Virus record (IMG/VR): IMGVR_UViG_3300017771_000145
Coordinates: 1 to 20,980 of that record
DNA: 20,980 nucleotides
Origin: a virus
Strand: one strand, 5' to 3'
Positions 1 through 6,554 of this stretch are shown here, piece by piece (positions within the stretch are counted from its first letter, which is position 1; the number at the start of each line of letters is the position of its first letter). Under the pieces are notes generated by a model that was given only the letters and a program-made list of their open reading frames with translations, was not told the origin of the DNA and made no database searches. Both the position numbers and the translations under genes were made by a program.

Positions 1-90
1 AGAAAAAAGAGCAAATTGCCAACGGTCAATATAGCTTTTCGTATCTGGGCTTAGTTCTTTTTTTGCGTTCATTATTTCTCTATCGCTCAT
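1..90 (-). CDS. Small early protein, N-terminal part (cut by window edge)
   Basis: This leftward reading frame begins with an ATG at position 90 and runs off the window start, leaving about 30 residues (begins MSDREIMNAKKELSPDTK). The start is supported by a 4-base ATGA overlap with the stop codon of the upstream leftward gene, which implies translational coupling and a shared transcript from the motif at 449-487. I do not recognise the family, and no domain can be called from this fragment. It is the last visible member of the small leftward gene array. Confidence 0.55.
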   Translation of the reverse strand, partial: MSDREIMNAKKELSPDTKSYIDRWQFALFS

Positions 91-437
91 ATTATTTTAG
101 TGTCTGCTTCGTGTAGTACATGCTCCATTTCTTCCCAGGCTACCATGTCAGGACTATCTGTAAGATAATCGTAAAGACAAGCGTAAGCTGCTTGCGCAAT
201 GTTATCAGGTCGGCCCCACAAGTCGTGCTCGTTGTAATGATACTCTGAATTGTTTTCGAGTATAGCTTCGCAATCACTCGTGTAGATAACTGCGTTGTCA
301 ATCCACTCGTGAAAGTAATCGTAGAAGTCATCTTGATTGTTTATATCACCGTTGTGAAATGCATGCCATGCATCTTCGCTGAATGATTGGTCTTGTTCGT
401 TTAGCTTTGTGTTTTGTAATGCTCTATATAATTCCAT
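87..437 (-). CDS. Strongly acidic small early protein, unknown function
   Basis: This is a 116-residue protein that I do not recognise. It is strikingly acidic: I count 26 Asp/Glu against 4 Lys/Arg, a net charge near -22, and it is also rich in aromatic residues and His. It has no signal peptide or membrane segment. Charge and size resemble phage proteins that mimic DNA or bind host nucleic-acid enzymes, but no specific family motif is visible, so that is only a hypothesis. The ATG at 437 lies about 11 bases downstream of the conserved motif at 449-487. Its stop overlaps the start of the next leftward gene by 4 bases, so the two are probably coupled. Confidence 0.75.
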   Translation of the reverse strand: MELYRALQNTKLNEQDQSFSEDAWHAFHNGDINNQDDFYDYFHEWIDNAVIYTSDCEAILENNSEYHYNEHDLWGRPDNIAQAAYACLYDYLTDSPDMVAWEEMEHVLHEADTKII

Positions 438-448
438 ATTGTTTTATT

Positions 449-487
449 TTATATTATTATCCAGTTGTTATCGTGTTTATCTTGTAG
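449..487 (-). promoter_or_regulatory. Early-array motif copy 1 (putative phage promoter)
   Basis: One of five copies of a spaced motif found upstream of leftward small genes. Read leftward it has CTACAAG, then CACGA, then GGATAATAATATAA. Compared with copies 3 to 5 it has three extra bases (TTA) in the A/T core, an insertion shared with copy 2. It ends about 11 bases before the ATG at 437, so a transcript starting just downstream would have almost no leader. It does not fit the Bacteroidota -33/-7 promoter pattern well, and promoter function is inferred. Confidence 0.6.
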
Positions 488-490
488 AAA

Positions 491-793
491 TTAGTGCATT
501 TTATTTGCTCTTATGTATTCACCTAGCTTTTTTTGTGCGTCGTATATATCAATTCGATTTGTTTCTTGATACTCAACGATTTCGTATGCACGTTTTAGAT
601 TGTCACAATAAACAATTGTTGTTTCAGGACTGTAGTGTGCTTTGAAAAACACAGTGACGCCGGGCATTGTTTCATCGTGTGAGTACATTTGCTTTTTACC
701 TTTGTATATTTTGTAAAGCCATTGTCCGTTGAAACTTCGGTCGTATGATGGGTAAGTACCGTTTGCTACGTCTTTTAGTATTGCGTTTATCAT
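491..793 (-). CDS. Small early protein, unknown function
   Basis: This 100-residue protein is not recognised. It has a mixed charge and a predicted alpha/beta character, with an aromatic-rich stretch (GQWLYKIYKGKK, residues about 23-34) and a helical C-terminus (DAQKKLGEYIRANK). No membrane segment or catalytic motif is seen. The ATG at 793 lies about 12 bases downstream of motif copy 2 (806-844), and motif copy 1 lies just beyond its stop, so it is probably a single-gene transcription unit in the early array. Confidence 0.75.
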   Translation of the reverse strand: MINAILKDVANGTYPSYDRSFNGQWLYKIYKGKKQMYSHDETMPGVTVFFKAHYSPETTIVYCDNLKRAYEIVEYQETNRIDIYDAQKKLGEYIRANKMH

Positions 794-805
794 AGTTTTA
801 TTATT

Positions 806-844
806 TTATATTATTATCCGATTGTGGTCGTATTTGTTTTGTAG
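806..844 (-). promoter_or_regulatory. Early-array motif copy 2 (putative phage promoter)
   Basis: Second copy of the spaced motif, reading leftward CTACAAA, then TACGA, then GGATAATAATATAA. It shares the three-base core extension with copy 1. It ends about 12 bases before the ATG of the 100-residue gene at 793. Position and conserved internal spacing support a regulatory role, most simply a promoter. Confidence 0.6.
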
Positions 845-858
845 TTTGTGTATAGCAA

Positions 859-1089
859 TTATAGAATATCTTGTTTGATTCTTGGTAGAGAATTAGCACT
901 CCATCTATTACCTTTTGAGTATACACGCCGTGTACGGCTTTTAACTTTACCTGTTTGTAGTTTTATAGACTCATTGAATTCTGCTTGCGTAAAGCCTTGT
1001 ATTGTGCCGTATCCTAGCACTTTACGGTATTCGTTTGCTCTTTCTTTTTTCTTTTGTGCATTGTATGCAAGTAGTTCTTTCATTGTCAT
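859..1089 (-). CDS. Small basic early protein, unknown function
   Basis: This protein of about 76 residues is rich in Lys and Arg, with a basic helix near the N-terminus (AQKKKERANEYRKVLGYG) and a basic C-terminal half (GKVKSRTRRVYSKGNRW). Nucleic-acid binding is plausible but unproven, and I do not recognise a family. I take the ATG at 1089. An in-frame TTG at 1095 would add two residues, and an ATG at 1083 would remove two. Motif copy 3 lies about 22 bases upstream and motif copy 2 lies past its stop, so it is probably its own unit in the early array. Confidence 0.7.
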   Translation of the reverse strand: MTMKELLAYNAQKKKERANEYRKVLGYGTIQGFTQAEFNESIKLQTGKVKSRTRRVYSKGNRWSANSLPRIKQDIL

Positions 1090-1111
1090 AATCAATATCT
1101 TTATAGTTACA

Positions 1112-1148
1112 TTTATATTATCCGATTAAGCTCGTGTTTTGTTTGTAT
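1112..1148 (-). promoter_or_regulatory. Early-array motif copy 3 (putative phage promoter)
   Basis: Third copy, reading leftward with a TACAAAC-like element, CACGAG, and GGATAATATAA followed by ATGTAA. It is about 22 bases upstream of the basic-protein start at 1089 and overlaps the stop region of the upstream gene (which ends at 1150). The internal spacing matches the other four copies exactly apart from the TTA insertion in copies 1 and 2. Confidence 0.6.
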
Positions 1149-1149
1149 T

Positions 1150-1350
1150 CTAGCAATGTCCTAAGCCTAAGTACTCAATTTCAATCCACTCTTGCACAAT
1201 GTTGAGGTCTTTTTGTACTTCAATTGCTTGTAGCAATCTATCATTATCCATTAGGAATTCTTTATCTTGGAATAACTTGTCTCTTAGTTGAGTTAGTGTT
1301 ACTCCGTTCATTAGTTCTTGATTTAATCTTTTTTCTCTTAATATTCTCAT
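1150..1350 (-). CDS. Small helical early protein, unknown function
   Basis: A 66-residue protein, probably all helical, with charged helices such as MRILREKRLNQEL and a heptad-like stretch DRLLQAIEVQKDLNIVQEWI that could form a coiled coil. It is not recognised. It starts 27 bases after the stop of the next gene upstream (1378-1596) with no motif copy between them, so both probably share the transcript started at motif copy 4 (1859-1895). It ends in a Cys two residues after a Gly. No metal-binding pattern is seen. Confidence 0.7.
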   Translation of the reverse strand: MRILREKRLNQELMNGVTLTQLRDKLFQDKEFLMDNDRLLQAIEVQKDLNIVQEWIEIEYLGLGHC

Positions 1351-1377
1351 AATTTTATATTTTTTAAGGTTAATAAT

Positions 1378-1596
1378 TTATTTTTCTTGGTAGTTTTGGT
1401 ATAAGTCGTTTAAGTACTCTTCATCATTTACTTCAGTCTCATTTAGTTCATGGGCCTCGAAAAATAATTCCACTTTAGTTAGTTCGTTGTTTACTAGTTC
1501 ACTTATTTTTTCATTTGATAAATAGTCGTAGTTTTGAATATAGTCGGTAAACAATTCTTCTCTTAAGTCTTCAAGGTAATTTTTCATATTTTTCAT
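1378..1596 (-). CDS. Small acidic early protein, unknown function
   Basis: A 72-residue protein that is acidic and helix-rich (LEDLREELFTDYIQNYDYL near the N-terminus, an E/D/N-rich C-terminus). It is not recognised. I take the ATG at 1596; a second in-frame ATG three codons later (1587) is an equally good start. No Shine-Dalgarno sequence is present. It is the middle gene of a probable three-gene unit (1692-1838, 1378-1596, 1150-1350) under motif copy 4. Like the 116-residue neighbour it is markedly acidic, but it is too short to argue function from charge. Confidence 0.7.
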   Translation of the reverse strand: MKNMKNYLEDLREELFTDYIQNYDYLSNEKISELVNNELTKVELFFEAHELNETEVNDEEYLNDLYQNYQEK

Positions 1597-1640
1597 ATCT
1601 AAGGGGTATAAGTTGTTTATTAGTTATTTTTAGTTAGGTG

Positions 1641-1662
1641 GTATAGTTCGCTAGTTCTATAC
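1641..1662. repeat. Short perfect inverted repeat between early genes
   Basis: GTATAG at 1641-1646 is the exact reverse complement of CTATAC at 1657-1662, separated by 10 bases, in the 95-base gap between two leftward genes. Rightward it is followed by GCTTTTT. The stem is only 6 bp and A/T rich, so a strong terminator is unlikely. An operator or RNA processing hairpin is possible, and chance cannot be excluded. Confidence 0.3.
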
Positions 1663-1691
1663 GCTTTTTAAGTTATTTTGCTTAATATTTC

Positions 1692-1838
1692 TTAGCATTC
1701 TTCTACTTTTAGTATATTATCTAAGCCAAAATGTAGTATTACGTTTTCAATATTATCGCTTTTCATGTACTTGATCCAATTAGTTGGTATTCCTCTTTTA
1801 TTCCAAGTTTGCACTTTAGTTACTTTAAACATTTTCAT
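1692..1838 (-). CDS. 48-residue early protein, unknown function
   Basis: A short open frame read directly from the sequence. It begins MKMFKVTKVQTWNKRGIP at the ATG at 1838 and stops with TAA at 1692-1694. It is basic at the N-terminus, with the pattern TWNKRGIPTNWIKYM followed by a short hydrophobic segment (NVILHFGL). It resembles a small beta-hairpin or helix-turn-helix fragment, but I do not recognise a family. Motif copy 4 lies 20 bases upstream of the start, and two more leftward genes follow without another motif, which supports it as the first gene of a three-gene unit. Confidence 0.6.
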   Translation of the reverse strand: MKMFKVTKVQTWNKRGIPTNWIKYMKSDNIENVILHFGLDNILKVEEC

Positions 1839-1858
1839 ATTTTACTTATTTAATTACA

Positions 1859-1895
1859 CTTATATTATCCAATTCGTTTCGTATTAACTTTGTAG
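1859..1895 (-). promoter_or_regulatory. Early-array motif copy 4 (putative phage promoter)
   Basis: Fourth copy, reading leftward CTACAAA, then ATACGA, then GGATAATATAA. It lies 20 bases upstream of the 48-residue gene. Its upstream end overlaps the last codons and stop (1884-1886) of the 58-residue gene, so the motif is kept even where it must share bases with coding sequence. That argues for selection on the motif. Confidence 0.6.
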
Positions 1896-2060
1896 TTTAA
1901 GTAATTCTTTTTCACAAATCTTAATCTCTTCATTTATTTTATTAGATAAGTTTTCTTTATTTTCATTCATAGATTTTATAAACCTCTTTTCCATTTCTCT
2001 TTTTCTTTGATTATAAAATTTAATTTTTTGATTGTTAGTAAAGTTAGTTGGAAATCTCAT
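1884..2060 (-). CDS. 58-residue Lys/Glu-rich early protein, unknown function
   Basis: A short open frame read from the sequence, beginning MRFPTNFTNNQKIKFYNQRK at the ATG at 2060 and ending at a TAA at 1884-1886. It is rich in Lys, Glu and Asn, and from about residue 11 onward it is probably one long helix (KREMEKRFIKSMNENKENL), possibly a coiled coil. It is not recognised. It is the first gene of the leftward array, with motif copy 5 about 32 bases upstream. Its 3' end overlaps motif copy 4, which serves the next gene. Confidence 0.6.
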   Translation of the reverse strand: MRFPTNFTNNQKIKFYNQRKREMEKRFIKSMNENKENLSNKINEEIKICEKELLKLQS

Positions 2061-2092
2061 TTTTTATAGTTTTAAGTTATATTGTTTTTACA

Positions 2093-2130
2093 TTTATATT
2101 ATCCATTTTAGTCCGTATTTGCATTGTAAT
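2093..2130 (-). promoter_or_regulatory. Early-array motif copy 5 (putative phage promoter)
   Basis: Fifth and outermost copy, reading leftward TTACAAT, then ATACGG, then GGATAATATAAATG. It is the entry point of the leftward array in the divergent intergenic region, about 32 bases upstream of the first small gene. The element order and spacing match the other copies. Confidence 0.6.
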
Positions 2131-2401
2131 TTTTTAAAATAAAAAGCTAAAAACTTTATATAGTGTTGTAACTTGTTGGTACCCATGGGGTTATAAAAAG
2201 GGTTTTAGTTAAGTGGCTGGTTGTCAGGTAGTTACGTGTAATACAAAACCTCTATATATCTCATTACAGTTTTATGTGACAAATACCCCATATATATACA
2301 TAATAGTAGGCTAACGTCATATGCTCCCGTAAATAAACAAGTATATGCGCGATAAATAACTTATGTACATGTATAATAAGATTAATCTTTAACAAAAAAT
2401 T
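2131..2401. other. Divergent intergenic region between early and late arms
   Basis: No credible gene, tRNA or terminator was found between the leftmost-reading motif and the first rightward gene. The region is A/T rich with a few G/C islands (around 2180-2200, with ACCC and GGGGT flanking an AT centre). Close to the rightward start lie overlapping short palindromes (ATGTACAT and TACATGTA within 2363-2373, AAGATTAATCTT at 2378-2389). It is the natural place for a late promoter, an operator or a replication signal. None of these can be assigned with confidence. Confidence 0.5.
2378..2389. promoter_or_regulatory. 12-bp perfect palindrome before the late block
   Basis: AAGATTAATCTT is a perfect 12-bp palindrome ending 12 bases before the ATG at 2402, next to overlapping 8-bp palindromes (ATGTACAT 2363-2370, TACATGTA 2366-2373) and a TATAATAA stretch. 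Such a cluster could be an operator for a dimeric regulator, or part of the late promoter. In A/T-rich DNA short palindromes arise by chance, so this is weak. Confidence 0.3.
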
Positions 2402-3238
2402 ATGGGATACGGAAAATCAAAACCTGGAATGTTCAAAATGAAACACCAGGGAGTGCCAGCGTTACTAAAAGCATTGACTGGTGGTCAAAAAGAAATGGTT
2501 GGCAAAATGAGGAAGCAAGGGAAAACCTCAGCAGCTGACAAAATTGAAAAAGGTATATTAGCAGAGCCGGCCAAGAAAGCAGCAGTTAAGCTCGATCCAA
2601 CGGACGCCGAGAAGAGAGCCAAAAGTAGTGCAAAACTAAAGCGCGATGCTGAAGGAAGAGTAGTCGGCACCTCAACTGAAACAGGTGGAGACATCCCATT
2701 AGGTACTAAAAAAGGCACTAGAAAAATCGCGGCTAGAACAGGTAAATCTTTTGATGAGGAAGGTAATGTAAAGCTCGGTAAGAATAAAAAGTTTGAAGAC
2801 AACTTATTAACTCTACCTGATGGCACCATTATCGGATACAGAAACACAAAAGGCGAAAGAGTAAACTTTGAAAGCAAAGACAGGGTTAACAAAAGAAAAC
2901 TTAAAAGTGGCTCAAAAGTTGGTGGAAGACTAACAGGTAGGGGATTATCTAACCGTGCATTGGAAAACGCAGCCAGTGATTACTACAAGTATAACACGGC
3001 TATTGATAACGTAAATAGGGCATCAGACAAAGCCAGCAAAGTAGTATCTGCTGAAAAAGAAGGCGATAACGTAAGATACAACGAAAGAAAGAAAAGCGTC
3101 AAAACAGCAGCAGCCCAAAAAGCGAAATCTCCTGTTAAAAAAATGGGTGTTGGTTCAAAGTCCATAAGACAAAGAATAAAAGACGACGCTCAAAAAAAGA
3201 AGAGTGCTCCTGCGACAAAAAAAATGTATAAAAAATAA
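2402..3238 (+). CDS. Lysine-rich basic protein, possible virion or DNA-binding protein
   Basis: This is a 278-residue protein that I do not recognise. Roughly a quarter of its residues are Lys or Arg, with Ala/Lys-rich low-complexity segments at both ends (e.g. AEPAKKAAVKLD, KTAAAQKAKSPVKKMG). The middle (residues about 80-175) is Gly-rich and beta-like and could be the only folded part (KKFEDNLLTLPDGTIIGYRN). There is no signal peptide or membrane segment. It is the first gene of the rightward late block and is followed by another very basic small protein after one base. A DNA-binding internal virion protein is a reasonable guess from charge and position only. The ATG at 2402 is preceded by an A-rich leader and has no Shine-Dalgarno sequence. 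Confidence 0.75.
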   Translation: MGYGKSKPGMFKMKHQGVPALLKALTGGQKEMVGKMRKQGKTSAADKIEKGILAEPAKKAAVKLDPTDAEKRAKSSAKLKRDAEGRVVGTSTETGGDIPLGTKKGTRKIAARTGKSFDEEGNVKLGKNKKFEDNLLTLPDGTIIGYRNTKGERVNFESKDRVNKRKLKSGSKVGGRLTGRGLSNRALENAASDYYKYNTAIDNVNRASDKASKVVSAEKEGDNVRYNERKKSVKTAAAQKAKSPVKKMGVGSKSIRQRIKDDAQKKKSAPATKKMYKK

Positions 3239-3239
3239 G

Positions 3240-3473
3240 ATGGCCTTATCACCAGAAGCGAAGCGCCGTAAAAAGCAGCGAGACCTAGAATACGCTATGA
3301 CCCCTAGACGCCGGCGTATGAAAGCCGAAAACCAACGGAAGCGTCGTGCTGCAAAAAAGAACGGCAAAAATATAGATGGAATGGATTACGATCACACGAC
3401 ACAAAGCTTTGTATCGGCGCGGCGCAATCGCTCTGGATTTAGTAAAGGAACAAAAATAAATAATACAAAATAA
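3240..3473 (+). CDS. Small Arg/Lys-rich phage protein
   Basis: This 77-residue protein starts MALSPEAKRRKKQRDLEYAM. I prefer the ATG at 3240, one base after the preceding stop, over an in-frame upstream start near 3204 that would overlap that gene. Its first half is a very basic helix. The C-terminal half has a conserved-looking pattern, NIDGMDYDHTTQSFV followed by NRSGFSKGTK, which I associate with a small family common in marine phages. The DYDH stretch is reminiscent of HNH-type proteins, but the nuclease core is missing. It probably binds nucleic acid. Its stop overlaps the start of the fibre gene by one base, indicating coupling with the late block. Confidence 0.75.
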   Translation: MALSPEAKRRKKQRDLEYAMTPRRRRMKAENQRKRRAAKKNGKNIDGMDYDHTTQSFVSARRNRSGFSKGTKINNTK

Positions 3474-5596
3474 TGGCAAGAATAGATTCGTACACCGCGA
3501 TAACCCCTACGACGGATGACTATTTACTAGGGACTGACAGCCCATCAGGCGGTGGGCCTACCAGGAATTTTACTGTTCACTCTATAATTGATTTAACATC
3601 TAGTGCATTAGGGAACACCAATGACTACCTCGATGGCATAACAATTGAATCTGGATATGCTGCTGATGCGTCAGATACCGCAACCATAACTTTTTCAGTA
3701 GGGTCGCAAACTGATGCAACTTTAAATCTAGGTGGAGCGGCATTTAAAGCAGCTAGTCACTATGCAACATCGGCTGCATTAACAACACACATAACCGACA
3801 CTACTCAACCGCATAGCCTTGATTCTATTGTTGGCAGTGGAACAATTACCGCAGCAAAATTAAGCGGTAACCCCGGTAATGGTACTAATGGCCAAGTATT
3901 GCTTTCAAATGGTAGCGGTGGATTTTCTTGGGGAAACGATCAAGATGATAACGATAATTACTTTCTATCTAGCGTTACAAAGCCAGCTTCTGATTCTAAC
4001 GATATACTATTTACAATTACAGGTGGTACAAATGTTACTGCCAATGTATTCAACGAAGGGGCCTTCTTGGCTAAAACAGATATAAGAGCTGATATAAAAG
4101 CGAACCATACTTTTATTGCTAGCGATTTTACATTTTTAGGCAGTCTAGCGAGCAAAGATAAGGTAAGTGCGGCTGATATTAATCAAGATGCAATTATCAA
4201 TAGCAAGATCAAGAATAATACAATAGAAGAAAGTAAACTAAAAATTACAAATGATCCTGTTGATGGCTATGTATTAACAGCCGACGGAACAAGCGGATCA
4301 ATGGAATGGGTTGCTAATTCAGCTTCCAACTATTATCTTGACGGCATAACAAGAGGTGGCGCTGATAATAGAACATTAACATTTTCTGTTAATGGTGGTA
4401 CAGATAAAACATACACCTTTGGTGATGGAGCTTTTGCTAATTTTGGAACTACAGCAACAAGCGTTGCTAAAGGGAATCACTCCCATACAATAACCGATAT
4501 TTCTGATAGAGGAGCATTGTCAGAATTGGACACGGTAGGCACAAGCGAAATAGACAATGATGCGGTGACTGCTGCTAAATTGCAGCCAACAACCGTTGGA
4601 ACAAACGGGCAAGTACTTTCTATAAACAGCTCTGGTGATTTACAATGGATAAACTCTTCAGCCCAATCAATCGCTTCGCTCAGGTTATTACCCACTACAA
4701 TAGGTGATGATAATAGTACTGTTACAGGAAAAGGCGGACAAATACTTAGGGTTAACTCAGGAGAAACAGCCGTAGAATATGTAAATCTTTTGGTGCAGAA
4801 AAATGAGTTTGATACATCAAACACCCCATCAGCTGGTAAAATATTAGCAATCGACCAAAACGGGGCTATGCTATGGGCAGATGAAGGAGAGGTAACACTT
4901 TCAGCCAACTCTATAAGCACGGGAATGATACAAGCTAATGCTGTTACTCCTGCTAAAATATCTGTGTTTGAAAACAATATGACCTCAACAACAGCGGGGC
5001 ACATACTTGTTTCAGATGGCACTGTATTCGATAATGTTGCCATGTCTGGCGTAATTGCTATAACGAGTGCCGGGGCTACCAGCTTTAACGCGACAGTTGA
5101 TGGCAATGGTATAACTAATACAAGCGGTGTTTTATCCGCAGATGTAGATAATTCAACAATAGAATTATCTGCCAGTGACGGAACAGGAGAATTAAGAATA
5201 AAAGACAACGCAGTTAGCTATTCTAAATTAGCAGATGAGTTTACGACAAGAGACTCAAACGTAACGCTAGCTAATGGCAGCGCTTCTAAAGATATTGATT
5301 TTGACAGTAAAGCTGTATATGAGGTAACTTTACCTACGGACGGCACAGCAACTACACTTAACTTTGATGGAGCAGATATTGGTATGACAAAAGTTGTATT
5401 AATAAAAACTCAATCATCAGCTTATACTGGTACCTTAACATTTAGTCAAACATCTGGCACGGGAACATTCGTAAGATTATCTTCAGATGATATTGTAAAG
5501 GATGCTAACACAACTAATTATGTACAAATTACTTGTATTAATAAGTCGTCAAACGACTGTACTTATATTTACACAATAGGAATAGCACAAACCTAA
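3473..5596 (+). CDS. Large tail-fibre protein with composite repeats
   Basis: This 707-residue, Ser/Thr/Asn/Gly-rich beta protein is typical of phage tail fibres. The N-terminus (MARIDSYTAITPTTDDYLLG) matches the start of the separate 113-residue protein at 10784, so it is probably a particle-anchoring module. The shaft alternates two repeat types. Type A has a YLDGIT...TFSV..G pattern at residues about 52-91, 163-199 and 288-322. Type B has an A.KL...NGQVL...SG...W pattern at about 125-153, 251-279 and 365-392, with degenerate copies to about 520. The last 120 residues resemble the C-terminal domain of the fibres at 12170 and 14823. It begins cassette one, followed by a Gly-rich adhesin-like protein. 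Fibre role is inferred from composition and modules; the exact receptor is unknown. Confidence 0.85.
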   Translation: MARIDSYTAITPTTDDYLLGTDSPSGGGPTRNFTVHSIIDLTSSALGNTNDYLDGITIESGYAADASDTATITFSVGSQTDATLNLGGAAFKAASHYATSAALTTHITDTTQPHSLDSIVGSGTITAAKLSGNPGNGTNGQVLLSNGSGGFSWGNDQDDNDNYFLSSVTKPASDSNDILFTITGGTNVTANVFNEGAFLAKTDIRADIKANHTFIASDFTFLGSLASKDKVSAADINQDAIINSKIKNNTIEESKLKITNDPVDGYVLTADGTSGSMEWVANSASNYYLDGITRGGADNRTLTFSVNGGTDKTYTFGDGAFANFGTTATSVAKGNHSHTITDISDRGALSELDTVGTSEIDNDAVTAAKLQPTTVGTNGQVLSINSSGDLQWINSSAQSIASLRLLPTTIGDDNSTVTGKGGQILRVNSGETAVEYVNLLVQKNEFDTSNTPSAGKILAIDQNGAMLWADEGEVTLSANSISTGMIQANAVTPAKISVFENNMTSTTAGHILVSDGTVFDNVAMSGVIAITSAGATSFNATVDGNGITNTSGVLSADVDNSTIELSASDGTGELRIKDNAVSYSKLADEFTTRDSNVTLANGSASKDIDFDSKAVYEVTLPTDGTATTLNFDGADIGMTKVVLIKTQSSAYTGTLTFSQTSGTGTFVRLSSDDIVKDANTTNYVQITCINKSSNDCTYIYTIGIAQT

Positions 5597-5601
5597 AATA
5601 C

Positions 5602-6552
5602 ATGTTTATAACTAAAAATATATCAACGCTAGGACAAGTAGCCGCTTACCCCCTAACGGTATCTTACCTGATGATTGGCGGGGGTGGTGGTGCATCCTAT
5701 GGTGGCGGCGGTGGAGCAGGGGGTTATAGAAACTCCTACTCTACGGAATCATCTGGAGGTGGTGGATCAACAGAGACACCTTTAACTATAAATAGTGGAA
5801 ACACACTTTATGCAGAAATTGGTGGTGGTGGTAGTGGATCCTTACGGGGGGCTACTGCTGCTAGCAAAGGGAGCAATACAAGATTAGGCAGTTTATATGC
5901 TTATGGAGGCGGTGCTGGCCCAAGGTCTAGCACAGACGCATCATTAGCTGACGGTGGTTCTGGTGGTGGTGAAGGTTTTACGTCTAGCACATCTGGTGAT
6001 ACATCAGGCACTCATAGAGGAGACGGAACCGCAAATCAAGGATATAGAGGTGGTAATAGTACTGACTGGACTCAAAACAATTTCGGTGGTGGAGAATGGA
6101 TTATGGGCGGTGGCGGTGGTGCTGGCCAAGTCGGTGGAAATGCCGTCTGGAGAAATGATTGTGGTGATGGCGGAGATGGTTTGTCATCCTCAATCACAGG
6201 GGCACCAACCCCAAGAGCTGGCGGTGGCGGTGGTGCTTCATGGGATTCGGGTGCTACGCTAGGATTAGGAGGCGCTGGTGGTGGTGGTGATGCTGTTCGC
6301 GGTGGCACTAGTAATGGTGGTGATGGTACTAATAATACTGGGTCGGGAGGCGGAGCTTCGGGAAGTTCTACACAATCACAAAGCGCAACAGGAACAGGTG
6401 GTGATGGCGGTAGCGGAGTAGTAATATTGAGATTTCCTTCTTCAGGGGTAACACCATCATATGCTGCAGGATTAACTTATTCTGAATCTAGTGACGGTGA
6501 TGATAAAATTGTAATAGTAACGGCAGGGTCAGGCAATATAACATTTAATTAA
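5602..6552 (+). CDS. Glycine-rich tail-fibre or adhesin protein (copy 1)
   Basis: A 316-residue protein dominated by glycine runs (e.g. GGGGGASYGGGGGAGGYR), of the Gly-rich domain type seen in phage receptor-binding tips and tail adhesins. It opens with a short non-Gly segment (about 25 residues, ending TVSYLMIGGGGG) and closes with a conserved non-Gly tail (GVVILRF..., then GLTYSESSDGDDK and a TAG.G.ITF ending). The same head and tail occur in the 304-residue paralogue at 13519, while the Gly-rich centre differs, as expected for a receptor-facing region. It is 5 bases downstream of the large fibre and 2 bases before the next gene, so the three probably function together. Receptor binding is inferred. 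Confidence 0.8.
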   Translation: MFITKNISTLGQVAAYPLTVSYLMIGGGGGASYGGGGGAGGYRNSYSTESSGGGGSTETPLTINSGNTLYAEIGGGGSGSLRGATAASKGSNTRLGSLYAYGGGAGPRSSTDASLADGGSGGGEGFTSSTSGDTSGTHRGDGTANQGYRGGNSTDWTQNNFGGGEWIMGGGGGAGQVGGNAVWRNDCGDGGDGLSSSITGAPTPRAGGGGGASWDSGATLGLGGAGGGGDAVRGGTSNGGDGTNNTGSGGGASGSSTQSQSATGTGGDGGSGVVILRFPSSGVTPSYAAGLTYSESSDGDDKIVIVTAGSGNITFN

Positions 6553-6554
6553 AT

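Noticed and set aside
848-1129. 93-residue rightward open frame in the early array
   Set aside because: It lies over the leftward basic-protein gene and motif copy 3; the leftward reading has a better start and fits the array.
1641-1670. Rho-independent terminator at the 1641-1662 inverted repeat
   Set aside because: The stem is only 6 bp and A/T rich with a 10-base loop, and the T run is on the strand with no gene upstream.
449-2130. The five spaced repeats considered as a CRISPR array
   Set aside because: Copies are hundreds of bases apart with genes between them and sit before start codons; there are no uniform spacers.
449-2130. Standard Bacteroidota promoter (-33 TTG, -7 TAnnTTTG) as explanation of the five-copy motif
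   Set aside because: Neither element occurs at a constant place in all five copies on the leftward strand; the conserved blocks are TACAA, ACGA and GGATAATATAA instead.
2485-2892. 135-residue leftward open frame opposite the basic protein
   Set aside because: Shadow of the rightward Lys-rich gene; low-complexity Leu/Phe/Ser sequence and no start context.
3204-3239. Upstream start for the small Arg/Lys-rich protein
   Set aside because: It would overlap the preceding gene by 35 bases and adds an unlikely lead; the ATG at 3240 follows the previous stop directly.
4477-5208. 243-residue leftward open frame opposite the large fibre gene
   Set aside because: It is antisense to a clear fibre gene with repeats and good start context; the composition is what the complementary frame of a Thr/Ser/Ala-rich gene gives.
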